Program-made: the position numbers and the translations under genes
In this document: positions 52,644 through 60,371 of the stretch, in pieces
How positions within the stretch are numbered: position 1 is the first letter of the stretch
Layout: each line of letters opens with the position of its first letter
The notes under the pieces: model-generated
Told to the model about the DNA's origin: nothing
Database searches by the model: none
The model's input: the letters and a program-made list of their open reading frames with translations, nothing else
Source of the DNA: Streptomyces melanogenes
GTDB taxonomy: Bacteria; Actinomycetota; Actinomycetes; Streptomycetales; Streptomycetaceae
NCBI RefSeq assembly: GCF_014649795.1
Contig: NZ_BMTS01000025.1
Coordinates: 1-64,000, forward strand
Length of the DNA stretch: 64,000 bases
Direction of reading: 5' to 3'

Positions 52644-53089
52644 GTGATCCTCCCCCGGTCCGCCGTACCGGTGTGGGCCGAGTGCAGACGCTCGATCTGC
52701 ACCGCCACCTCGGGCACCTCCATGCCCGCCAACGCCCTTAACCGCTCGGCGACCCGCCGACGCACGGCGCCGCACTGGGCCCCGAGATCGGAGGGGTAGT
52801 CGAGCTCCAGGCTGACCCGCACCCGGGCCACGTCCTGGTGCACCGTGACCGCCGCGTGGGGCGCGGCACCGCCCTCGTGGGGCGCGCCCACCACCTCGCG
52901 CGCCGCCTGCGCCGCGATCTTCGCGACGACCCGGTCGGCGATACGGGTCGCCCCGCGCTCGGCGGGCGGGATACGGCGGGGTGCGGCGGCGGGGCCGGGC
53001 GCGGTGGAGTCGGGCCCGACGGGGTCGCGTCCGCCCTCGCCGGACCCGGCCCCGGACTCGGACCCGGGCGCCGCCGCCGACACCGTCAT
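52640..53089 (-). CDS. Asp23/Gls24 family envelope stress protein (copy 2)
   Basis: A 149-residue Asp23/Gls24-like protein. A disordered Pro/Ala/Gly-rich N-terminus (about 1-45), then IADRVVAKIAAQAAREVVG, VSLELDYPSDLGAQCGAVRRRVAERLRALAGMEV-type helix-strand pattern. The ATG at 53089 follows GGAGTCCTC. It is shorter and more diverged than the copy at 53357-53857. Confidence 0.82.
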   Translation of the reverse strand: MTVSAAAPGSESGAGSGEGGRDPVGPDSTAPGPAAAPRRIPPAERGATRIADRVVAKIAAQAAREVVGAPHEGGAAPHAAVTVHQDVARVRVSLELDYPSDLGAQCGAVRRRVAERLRALAGMEVPEVAVQIERLHSAHTGTADRGRIT

Positions 53090-53112
53090 GAGGACTCCGT
53101 CATGACTCCGCG

Positions 53113-53304
53113 TCACCGCCGCCGGTCGCCGCGGTCCCGGGGACGGAAGAAGTCACCGGGTTCGAGATCGCCCTCCAGGAACCTGCCCACCACGAATCCG
53201 ATCGCGCCGAGCGCCGCGACCAGCAGGAACGCCCCGAAGCCGCCGAAGTATCCGGCGAAGCCGAGCGCCATGCCGGCCACCATGCCGATCACCGCCATGC
53301 TCAT
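53113..53304 (-). CDS. Small glycine-rich membrane protein (DUF2273-like)
   Basis: A 63-residue protein with two hydrophobic helices rich in Gly (GMVAGMALGFAGYFGGFGAF, LLVAALGAIGFVVGRF) and an Arg/Asp tail. Small membrane proteins of this type accompany Asp23 clusters. The ATG at 53304 has AGGAGCTCAGG upstream. Its role is inferred from position. Confidence 0.78.
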   Translation of the reverse strand: MSMAVIGMVAGMALGFAGYFGGFGAFLLVAALGAIGFVVGRFLEGDLEPGDFFRPRDRGDRRR

Positions 53305-53356
53305 CCTGAGCTCCTCAGTCGCTCCTCAGTCGGGGGCCGGGGCCGCACCGGGGGCC

Positions 53357-53857
53357 TCACTGGAGCCGGGGCTCCGGCTCCTCCTCTTCCTCATCGGGAA
53401 GTTTCACGTCGCTCACCGCGATGTTGACCTCGACCACTTCGAGTCCCGTCATGCGCTCCACGGCCGCGATCACGTTCTCCCGTACGGCACGGGCCACGTC
53501 CGCGATCGACACGCCGTAGTCGACGACGATCTCCAGGTCGAGGGCCGTCTGGACCTCGCCGACCTCGGCCTTCACCCCGCGCGCCACGGCGGACTTGCTG
53601 CCGCCTGGTACCCGGTCGCGCACCGCGCCGAACGTACGGGACAGGCCGCTGCCCATCGCGTGGACGCCGACGACCTCGCGGGCCGCGAGCCCCGCGATCT
53701 TCTCCACCACGCCGTCGGCGATGGTGGTGCGGCCGCGCGTGCCGGGGTCGCCACCGCCGCGTCTGGCGGTGGAGGTCTTTCTGGTGCCGCCCTCGGGGGT
53801 GTCCTTGCCGCCCGGGCCGGACGGTTCGGGGCGGCTGCGTTCCGCGGTGTCGCTCAT
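53357..53857 (-). CDS. Asp23/Gls24 family envelope stress protein (copy 1)
   Basis: A 166-residue Asp23/Gls24 protein. A Ser/Gly/Arg-rich disordered N-terminus (about 1-45), TTIADGVVEKIAGLAAREVVGVHAMG (47-72), the core VQTALDLEIVVDYGVSIADVARAVRENV and an acidic Glu-rich C-terminus. It heads the leftward five-gene cluster (Asp23, small membrane protein, Asp23, DUF6286, AmaP). The ATG at 53857 is preferred because AAGGGA lies eight bases upstream; an ATG at 53866 abuts that box. Confidence 0.9.
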   Translation of the reverse strand: MSDTAERSRPEPSGPGGKDTPEGGTRKTSTARRGGGDPGTRGRTTIADGVVEKIAGLAAREVVGVHAMGSGLSRTFGAVRDRVPGGSKSAVARGVKAEVGEVQTALDLEIVVDYGVSIADVARAVRENVIAAVERMTGLEVVEVNIAVSDVKLPDEEEEEPEPRLQ

Positions 53858-53950
53858 GGCGTTCATCCCTTTCGGCTTCCCCTTCCCCTCAGCTGCCCAC
53901 ACTAAGTGCGGTTGCCCCGTCCCGCGCCGGGGATGCGGCAGGCTGGAGCA

Positions 53951-54562
53951 ATGACGCCTGACGTGTGGAGCACGGAGGTACGGCGCCGGCTGGCCCTGGG
54001 CAGGTTGTTGCCGCTCGGGGAGGCGGACGACGGCGCATGGGTGACGGAGCGGGCGGCGGGGGCGGTGCTGGGGGCGGCGTGCGCGGCGGTGCCGGGGCTC
54101 GCGGTGACGTCCCTGCGGCTCGGGCTGGCGGATCCGGCGACGGCGGGGGTTCCGGTGGTTCCGCCGCCGCCGAGTGGGCTGCCGCCGGGGGAGGTGGGGG
54201 CGGTGGTGGAGGTGGCGGTGTGGGGTTCCGCTCCGCCCCGGACGGAGGGGGTGCGGGCGGCGATGCTGGCGGCTTCGTCCGAGCGCCTGGGCTTGCGCCT
54301 GACCCGCGTCGACATCCGCGTGACGTCCCTGCTGGACGCCCCCGTACCGCCTGCTCCCCCGCTTCCCCCGCCGCCTGGGGCACGCCCCGGTCCCCCGCTC
54401 GCCGTCCCCGGCGTGGCGTTCCTGACCTCGGAGCTGGGTGGGGTGCTGCCGGGGTGTGTGGAGGTGGGGGTGGCGGCGGGGTGTCGGGCGGTGGAGGTGG
54501 TGCGGGGGGTTCGGGGGGTGGTGGGGGGTGGGGTGGCGGTGCTGGTGACGTGGGTGGGGTGA
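53951..54562 (+). CDS. Conserved streptomycete hypothetical beside the Asp23 cluster
   Basis: A 203-residue protein with no membrane segment or signal peptide. The N-terminal part (WVTERAAGAVLGAACAAVPGLAVTSLRLGL) has Asp23-like spacing, a Pro-rich middle (about 135-150) and a Gly/Val-rich end follow. Relatives are sometimes labelled nucleopolyhedrovirus P10 family, a name I consider uninformative. It is divergent from the Asp23 genes (94-base gap). The ATG at 53951 follows CTGGAG. It ends seven bases before a long dispersed repeat. Confidence 0.7.
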   Translation: MTPDVWSTEVRRRLALGRLLPLGEADDGAWVTERAAGAVLGAACAAVPGLAVTSLRLGLADPATAGVPVVPPPPSGLPPGEVGAVVEVAVWGSAPPRTEGVRAAMLAASSERLGLRLTRVDIRVTSLLDAPVPPAPPLPPPPGARPGPPLAVPGVAFLTSELGGVLPGCVEVGVAAGCRAVEVVRGVRGVVGGGVAVLVTWVG

Positions 54563-54568
54563 TTTGTT

Positions 54569-54929
54569 CCCCACCCCACCCCTTCCCGAAAGCCCTCTGG
54601 CGGGCGGCCGGGGGGGGGTGGGGTCGGGGCGGGCTGCTGGGGGCTTCGCCCCCAACCCCCTGCCTTCGTCTGCGGGCCGTCTGTGGCTGGTGGCGCAGTT
54701 CCCCGCGCCCCTAAAAGATGCCGCTCCGCGGCAATCCCGTGGGCGCCCCGCAGGGGCGCATTTAAGGGGCGCGGGGAACTGCGCGACCAGTTGGGGACGG
54801 CCCGCAGACAAACGAAGCGCGGGGTGCAGGGGCCGCAGGCCCCGCGACGGGGTCCGGGGGCGAGCCCCCGGGAGAGCCGCCTCCGCCCCCACCCACCCCC
54901 GGAGGGTTAAGGGAAGGGGCGGGGTGGGG
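54569..54929. repeat. Dispersed long palindromic element, copy D (longest)
   Basis: It fills the 372-base gap between two convergent genes. Core arms TTCGTCTGCGGGCC (from 54665) and GGCCCGCAGACAAACGAA (to about 54816). The inner pair CGCAGTTCCCCGCGCCCCT / GGGGCGCGGGGAACTGCG encloses hairpins (GATGCCGCTCCGCGGCA, GCGCCCCGCAGGGGCGC). Outer ends are GC-rich tracts that match copy A in inverted order. Nothing else is seen in this gap. Confidence 0.75.
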
Positions 54930-54934
54930 AAAGA

Positions 54935-55726
54935 TTAGTCCGCCAAGCCCGCCAGGTCGCGCAGACGCCGCGCCTGAGCGGCGCGCTCCGCGACCCGCTG
55001 CTCCTCGTACGACCGCCCCGCCGCCCCCCGCAACAACGCCTTCGTCTCGATCACCGCATCCCGCGGGGCGGCAAGAAGGGCCGCAGCCAAGTCACGTACG
55101 GCGGCGTCCAGTTCGGCCCCCGGCACCGCCAGGTTCGCGAGCCCGATCCGCTCCGACTCCTCCGCCCCGACGAAGCGGCCGGTCGCACAGATCTCCAGGG
55201 CGCGGGCGTAGCCCACCAGGCTCACCAGGGGGTGGGTGCCCGTGAGGTCCGGCACCAGGCCCAGGCTGGTCTCGCGCATGGCGAACTGCACGTCGTCCGC
55301 GACGACGCGCAGGTCACAGGCGAGCGCGAGCTGGAAGCCCGCACCGATCGCGTGCCCCTGGACCGCCGCGATCGACACGATGTCGTTGCGGCGCCACCAG
55401 GTGAACGCCGACTGGTACTCGGCGATGACCCCGTCCAGCTCCTCGTCGGAGCCGCGCGCGAGGTCGATGAACGACGGCTCGCCGTCGAAGCCCTCGGGAG
55501 TGAAGGCCTGACGGTCGAGCCCGGCGGAGAAGGACTTGCCCTCTCCCCGCAGCACCACGACCCGGACGGTGCCGGGCAGTTCCTGACCGGCGGACGCCAA
55601 CGCCCGCCACAGAGCGGGAGACTGGGCGTTGCGCTTGTCCGGATTGGTCAGGGTCACCGTGGCGACTGCGTCGTCGACGGTGAGCCGGACGCCGTCCTTG
55701 TCGAGTACCAGGTCGGGCGAAGCCAT
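54935..55726 (-). CDS. Enoyl-CoA hydratase/isomerase family protein
   Basis: A 263-residue crotonase-fold enzyme. Oxyanion-hole segments GKSFSAGLD and AVQGHAIGAGFQLALACDLRV; the Glu usually needed for hydratase activity lies near SLGLVPDLTGTHPL, where Asp replaces one of the two catalytic Glu. Its reaction is therefore uncertain (hydratase, isomerase or another). It begins at ATG 55726 and is preceded on the same strand by the gbn gene across about 120 bases. Confidence 0.9.
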   Translation of the reverse strand: MASPDLVLDKDGVRLTVDDAVATVTLTNPDKRNAQSPALWRALASAGQELPGTVRVVVLRGEGKSFSAGLDRQAFTPEGFDGEPSFIDLARGSDEELDGVIAEYQSAFTWWRRNDIVSIAAVQGHAIGAGFQLALACDLRVVADDVQFAMRETSLGLVPDLTGTHPLVSLVGYARALEICATGRFVGAEESERIGLANLAVPGAELDAAVRDLAAALLAAPRDAVIETKALLRGAAGRSYEEQRVAERAAQARRLRDLAGLAD

Positions 55727-55847
55727 GGGGCGCCTCCGGGTCGGGTGCGGTCAAAAATAAGTGACTGCACAGTAACCACCCGGCCGACGATCCGGCCGAC
55801 CGGGTGGCAACCCGACCCGGCGGGCCCATGGACCCGCCCGGCCCCGG

Positions 55848-56069
55848 TCAGGCCGAGGCGGTCTTCTTGCCGCGTGTCGCTCCGCCGCGTCCGCGCAGTA
55901 CCACCCCGGACTCGCTGAGCATCCGGTGGACGAATCCGTAGGAGCGGCCGGTCTCTTCGGCCAACGCCCGGATGCTCGCACCGGAGTCGTACTTCTTCTT
56001 CAGGTCTGCCGCGAGCTTGTCGCGCGCGGCGCCGGTAACCCGGCTGCCCTTCTTCAGAGTCTCGGCCAC
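55848..56069 (-). CDS. gbn: Gbn-type nucleoid-associated protein (small HTH)
   Basis: A 73-residue very basic protein with one helix-turn-helix (about 31-52: IRALAEETGRSYGFVHRMLS) and a Lys/Arg-rich tail. I recognise it as the SCO1839/Gbn family, abundant small nucleoid proteins of actinobacteria that bind GATC followed by (A/T)T. The GTG at 56069 follows AGGAGGCACGG; an in-frame ATG at 56108 with its own GGGAGG box would add 13 residues. Three GATCWT sites lie in the 347-base region upstream, so self-control is likely. Confidence 0.85.
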   Translation of the reverse strand: MAETLKKGSRVTGAARDKLAADLKKKYDSGASIRALAEETGRSYGFVHRMLSESGVVLRGRGGATRGKKTASA

Positions 56070-56416
56070 CCGTGCCTCCTCATGGGAAGTGCGCTCTGGA
56101 CTTCTCATGATCACCCCTCCCGGGCTTCCTGGCCACCCATTCGGCAAGGTCCGTGCAACCGGGTTTCCGCGCAGGACGGGGCGAGACGGGGCCGGAATCA
56201 AAAATTCCGCACGGCCACGGAATCGCCCCGGAGGTCGGCGCGAGAAGAATGCGCTGGTCAGGGGTGTGTTCGGGGTCACACTCCGGAATCAGTCCGTCCC
56301 GTACCCACCGGATCTTGATCCCGTGCATGACACGCCGGGGTACGAGACGCACTCACTCAGATTGAGGATCACACGTAAGCCGAATGATCCATATGGAGTG
56401 GATCAGTCGCACCGGA
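56070..56416 (-). promoter_or_regulatory. gbn upstream region with three GATCWT sites
   Basis: This 347-base gene-free stretch between gbn and the ABC-F gene carries GATCAT on the minus strand at 56112-56107, GATCTT on the plus strand at 56311-56316 and GATCAT on the minus strand at 56389-56384. Given the GC content, fewer than one such site is expected here. An alternative start codon for gbn (56108) overlaps the first site. I see no clean promoter pair. Confidence 0.6.
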
Positions 56417-58015
56417 TCAGGCGAGGGCGACCAGATCCGCGTAGTCGGGACCCCACAGGTCCTCGACCCCGTCGGGCAGGAGAATGATGCGCTCGGGCTG
56501 TAGAGCCTCGACCGCGCCCTCGTCGTGCGTCACTAGAACGACCGCGCCCTTGTACGTGCGCAGCGCGCCCAGGATCTCCTCGCGGCTGGCCGGGTCGAGG
56601 TTGTTGGTCGGCTCGTCGAGCAGCAGGACGTTGGCGGACGAGACCACCAGCGTGGCCAGGGCGAGCCGGGTCTTCTCGCCGCCGGAGAGCACGCCCGCCG
56701 GCTTGTCCACGTCGTCGCCGGAGAACAGGAACGAGCCCAGCGTCTTGCGGACCTCGACCAGGTCCAGGTCGGGCGCCGAGGAGCGCATGTTCTCCAGGAC
56801 CGTGCGGTCCGGGTCGAGCGTCTCGTGCTCCTGGGCGTAGTAGCCGAGCTTGAGGCCGTGGCCCGGGGTGACCTCGCCGGTGTCCGCCTTCTCGGCGCCC
56901 GCGAGCAGCCGCAGCAGGGTCGTCTTGCCGGCACCGTTCAGACCGAGGATGACGACCCTGGATCCCTTGTCGATGGCCAGGTCGACGTCGGTGAAGATCT
57001 CCAGGGAGCCGTACGACTTGGACAGGCCCTCGGCGGTCAGCGGGGTCTTGCCGCAGGGCGCCGGGTCCGGGAAGCGCAGCTTGGCGACCTTGTCGGAGAC
57101 CCGTACCGCCTCCAGGCCGGAGAGCAGCCGCTCGGCACGCTTGGCCATGTTCTGCGCGGCCACCGTCTTGGTCGCCTTGGCGCGCATCTTGTCGGCCTGC
57201 GAGTTGAGGGCCGCGGCCTTCTTCTCGGCGTTCTGGCGCTCGCGCTTGCGGCGCTTCTCGTCGGCCTCGCGCTGCTGCTGGTAGAGCTTCCAGCCCATGT
57301 TGTAGACGTCGATCTGGGAGCGGTTGGCGTCCAGGTAGAACACCTTGTTGACGACCGTCTCGACCAGGTCGACGTCGTGGGAGATCACGATGAAGCCGCC
57401 CCGGTACGACTTCAGGTAGTCGCGCAGCCAGACGATGGAGTCGGCGTCGAGGTGGTTGGTCGGCTCGTCGAGGAGCAGGGTGTCGGCGTCCGAGAAGAGG
57501 ATGCGGGCGAGCTCGACGCGGCGGCGCTGACCGCCGGAGAGGGTGTGCAGCGGCTGGCCGAGCACCCGGTCGGGCAGGCCGAGCGCGGCGGCGATGGTGG
57601 CGGCCTCGGCCTCGGCGGCGTACCCGCCCCTGGTGAGGAACTCCGTCTCCAGGCGCTCGTACTTCTTCATCGCCTTCTCGCGCGTGGCGCCCTTGCCGTT
57701 CGCCATGCGCTCCTCGTTCTCGCGCATCTTGCGCAGCACCTCGTCGAGGCCACGCGCGGAGAGCACGCGGTCGCGCGCGAGGACGTCGAGGTCGCCGGTC
57801 CGGGGGTCCTGCGGCAGATAGCCGACCTCGCCGGAGCGGGTGATGGTGCCGGCGGCCGGGATGCCCTCGCCGGCCAGGCACTTGGTGAGGGTGGTCTTGC
57901 CGGCGCCGTTGCGGCCGACGAGGCCGATGCGGTCGCCCTTGGCGACGCGGAAGGACGCGTTCTCGATGAGGATGCGGGCGCCGGCGCGCAGCTCGATGCC
58001 GGTGGCGGTGATCAC
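56417..58015 (-). CDS. ABC-F family ATPase (translation/ribosome-associated)
   Basis: A 532-residue soluble protein with two ABC domains and no membrane part. Walker A motifs GRNGAGKTT (34-42) and GLNGAGKTT, two LSGGQ/LSGGE signatures (TLSGGQRRR, VLSGGEKTR), two LLLDEPTN motifs, and a charged linker (about 230-320: EADEKRRKRERQNAEKK...). ABC-F proteins bind the ribosome E site to regulate elongation or give antibiotic resistance. It resembles housekeeping actinobacterial members. The GTG at 58015 (VITATGIELRAG) is the family start; longer frames upstream are not conserved. Confidence 0.93.
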   Translation of the reverse strand: MITATGIELRAGARILIENASFRVAKGDRIGLVGRNGAGKTTLTKCLAGEGIPAAGTITRSGEVGYLPQDPRTGDLDVLARDRVLSARGLDEVLRKMRENEERMANGKGATREKAMKKYERLETEFLTRGGYAAEAEAATIAAALGLPDRVLGQPLHTLSGGQRRRVELARILFSDADTLLLDEPTNHLDADSIVWLRDYLKSYRGGFIVISHDVDLVETVVNKVFYLDANRSQIDVYNMGWKLYQQQREADEKRRKRERQNAEKKAAALNSQADKMRAKATKTVAAQNMAKRAERLLSGLEAVRVSDKVAKLRFPDPAPCGKTPLTAEGLSKSYGSLEIFTDVDLAIDKGSRVVILGLNGAGKTTLLRLLAGAEKADTGEVTPGHGLKLGYYAQEHETLDPDRTVLENMRSSAPDLDLVEVRKTLGSFLFSGDDVDKPAGVLSGGEKTRLALATLVVSSANVLLLDEPTNNLDPASREEILGALRTYKGAVVLVTHDEGAVEALQPERIILLPDGVEDLWGPDYADLVALA

Positions 58016-58188
58016 GGAAATACTCCAGGGCGGTATGGACGGCGGGATGGACGGAGGTCGCGGAGCGTCGACGCCGTCTAATGCACAAGGAGAATTGCCA
58101 TGGGCCAATTCTAGCGGGGGTGTGCAACTGCTTTTACGTGCGGTGATCTCTTACGGAGAGGTGGCCCCCGGGCCCGGCGGGCCCCGCG

Positions 58189-58872
58189 TCACACGCCCCG
58201 GGCGGCGCCCACGCGCGCGGGGAGCTCGTTGCCCAGCGGGGTGCGGCCGGGGGCGATCCGCCCGAGGGTGTCCACCGCCACCAGCTCCTGGGTCCACGCG
58301 TCCCGGTCGCGGCACGGCTGGGCGACGATCAGGACGCCCGCCACGCGCGCGACACGGCCCGGGTCGAAGGCGCACTCCCGCCGGGCGGGCAGCGTCCAGC
58401 GCAGGTCCCCGTCGGCGGTGCGGTACGCGGCGATGCGCTCGGGGGTGACGACGGCGAGCATCCCGGCCGGAGCCAGCTGCTGGAGGACGTCCGCGGCCCG
58501 GCCGGGGCGCCCGGCGAGCCAGCCCGCGAGGCCGGGGACGGCCCGGTGCCAGCGGACCGCGTCGACCGAGAGCACGCGCGCGGTGTCGGTGACCATGCCG
58601 TCGCTCCACAGGGCGAAGGCGTGCCCCGGCGCGGTGCGCACGGCGAGCGGACGGCGCCCGTCGCGGCGGTAGGTCCAGCTGCGCGCCCCGCTCCTGGGGT
58701 CGTACGCCTCGACGGCCGCGCCCCGCACCCGTACCGCCGACCGGGCCGGGGCGGCGGGCAGCACGGTGAGGCGGTCGCCGTAGGGGGCGGGCCGGGCGTG
58801 CTGGGCGGCGGTGACCAGCGGAAGGGCCAGTACGGCGGCGACGGCGGCCAGCGCGAGACGGTTCCGGTCCAT
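58189..58872 (-). CDS. Exported beta-propeller-like (PQQ-type) protein, short
   Basis: A 227-residue protein with an N-terminal signal or anchor (NRLALAAVAAVLALPLVTAA, about 4-23), then repeated four-strand units with the motif of PQQ/quinoprotein-like propellers (VEAYDPRSGARSWTYRRDG; IAAYRTADGDLRWTLPAR; ELVAVDTLGRI). Only about three to four blades fit, fewer than a complete propeller. Two Cys in ECAFD and QPCRDRD could pair. Divergent from the metallopeptidase gene. No named function. Confidence 0.78.
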   Translation of the reverse strand: MDRNRLALAAVAAVLALPLVTAAQHARPAPYGDRLTVLPAAPARSAVRVRGAAVEAYDPRSGARSWTYRRDGRRPLAVRTAPGHAFALWSDGMVTDTARVLSVDAVRWHRAVPGLAGWLAGRPGRAADVLQQLAPAGMLAVVTPERIAAYRTADGDLRWTLPARRECAFDPGRVARVAGVLIVAQPCRDRDAWTQELVAVDTLGRIAPGRTPLGNELPARVGAARGV

Positions 58873-58970
58873 GAGGCGCCGAGCGTATCGGCCACCGTGT
58901 CAAAAGGGGCGCAACGCACTGAACTGTTCGATACTCGGGGTGATATCGGGTGACGGAGGGTGCTGAGCCC

Positions 58971-59864
58971 ATGCAGTTCGACGACGACGCCGATCTGGAC
59001 ACGTCCGAGGTCAAGGACGTGCGGGGCAGCCGTGTCCCCGGCGGCAGGGCCACCATCGGCGGCGGGATCGTCGGGCTGATCGCGCTGGTGCTCGGCCTGC
59101 TCTTCGGGGTCGGGCCCGAGCAGCTGGGGCTGTCCTCCGGCGACTCCACCCCGGCGACCTCGGTGTCGGCCCAGGGGCAGGTGCAGGCGAGCTGCCGCAA
59201 GGGCCGCGACGCCAACACCAAGGAGGACTGCCGGATCCTCGCGGTGGTCAACAGCGTGCAGGACTACTGGTCGCAGGAGTTCCCGCGCCGGGGCGGCCGC
59301 TACTCGCCCGCGCAGACCGTCTTCTTCACCGGCCGGGTCCAGACCGCCTGCGGCACGGCGACCTCGGCGGTCGGGCCGTTCTACTGCCCGGGCGACCGGC
59401 AGGTCTATCTGGACCTCGGGTTCTTCGAGGAGCTGCGCACCAAGTTCGGCTCCACGGGCGGCCCGTTCGCGCAGGCCTACGTGGTGGCGCACGAGTACGG
59501 GCACCACATCCAGAACCTGATGGGCACCCTCTCCCGGTCGCAGGACGGGCGGCAGGGCGCGAACAGCAACGCCGTGAAGGTCGAGCTGCAGGCCGACTGC
59601 TACGCGGGGGTGTGGGCGCACCACGCCACGACGACCCCGGACCCGAAGACCGGCAGGCCGCTGCTGACCCGGCTGACCGACCAGGACATCAAGGACGGCC
59701 TGGACGCGGCGGCGGCCGTGGGCGACGACCGGATCCAGGAGAAGTTCCAGGGCCGGGTCACCCCCGAGTCCTGGACGCACGGCTCGGCCCAGCAGCGCCA
59801 GCAGTGGTTCTACACCGGCTTCACCACCGGCGACATGGGCCGCTGCAACACGTTCGCGCGCTGA
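58971..59864 (+). CDS. Neutral zinc metallopeptidase (YpfJ/KPN_02809 family)
   Basis: A 297-residue membrane-anchored protease. A short acidic N-terminus (QFDDDADLDTSE), one transmembrane helix (about 30-50), then an extracytoplasmic domain with four conserved Cys and the zinc motif VVAHEYGHHIQNLMG (H174, E175, H178) plus ELQADCYAGVWAHH (third ligand region). The ATG at 58971 has GGAGGG ten bases upstream. Substrate unknown. Confidence 0.93.
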   Translation: MQFDDDADLDTSEVKDVRGSRVPGGRATIGGGIVGLIALVLGLLFGVGPEQLGLSSGDSTPATSVSAQGQVQASCRKGRDANTKEDCRILAVVNSVQDYWSQEFPRRGGRYSPAQTVFFTGRVQTACGTATSAVGPFYCPGDRQVYLDLGFFEELRTKFGSTGGPFAQAYVVAHEYGHHIQNLMGTLSRSQDGRQGANSNAVKVELQADCYAGVWAHHATTTPDPKTGRPLLTRLTDQDIKDGLDAAAAVGDDRIQEKFQGRVTPESWTHGSAQQRQQWFYTGFTTGDMGRCNTFAR

Positions 59865-59978
59865 GCCCGCCGCTCCCCCGCGCACCCGGCCCCGGTCCGA
59901 GGGGCGTTGTCAGTGCCGGGTGCAAGACTGAGATCCAGGTCACATGAAGGCACGGCGAGAGCGACGGGAGTGTGCGTG

Positions 59979-60365
59979 ATGAGTGTGTATCCGACGATTC
60001 TGTACGCGGACGCGAAGGCGGCGATCGGCCTGCTGAAGGACGCGTTCGGCTTCACCGAGACGAGTGTGTACGAGGACGCGGACGGCCAGGTGATGCACGC
60101 CGAACTGGCCAGCGGCACCGGCATGGTGATGCTCGGCTCCAAGGGCCGGGGCGGCCTCTTCGCCGACGCCATGCGCGACGCGGGCCCGGTCGGTGTCTAC
60201 GTGGTGGTGGACGACGTGGACGCGCACCACAAACGGGCCGTGGAGCACGGCGTGGAGATCCTGATGGAGCCCACCGACCAGGACTACGGCTCGCGGGACT
60301 ACATGGCGCGCGACGCCGAGGGCAACGTGTGGAGCTTCGGTACGTACGCCCCCGGCGCCGGCTGA
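59979..60365 (+). CDS. VOC-family (glyoxalase-like) protein
   Basis: A 128-residue vicinal-oxygen-chelate fold, two beta-alpha-beta-beta-beta units. It starts YPTILYADAKAAIGLLKDAFGF, with VYVVVDDVDAHHKRAVEHGVEILMEPTDQDYGSRDYMARDAEGNVWSFG at the end half. PhnB-like members bind metal or small ligands or act as resistance or epimerase proteins. The ATG at 59979 follows GGGAG. No substrate evidence; its stop is seven bases from the convergent large hypothetical. Confidence 0.88.
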   Translation: MSVYPTILYADAKAAIGLLKDAFGFTETSVYEDADGQVMHAELASGTGMVMLGSKGRGGLFADAMRDAGPVGVYVVVDDVDAHHKRAVEHGVEILMEPTDQDYGSRDYMARDAEGNVWSFGTYAPGAG

Positions 60366-60371
60366 GAGCGG

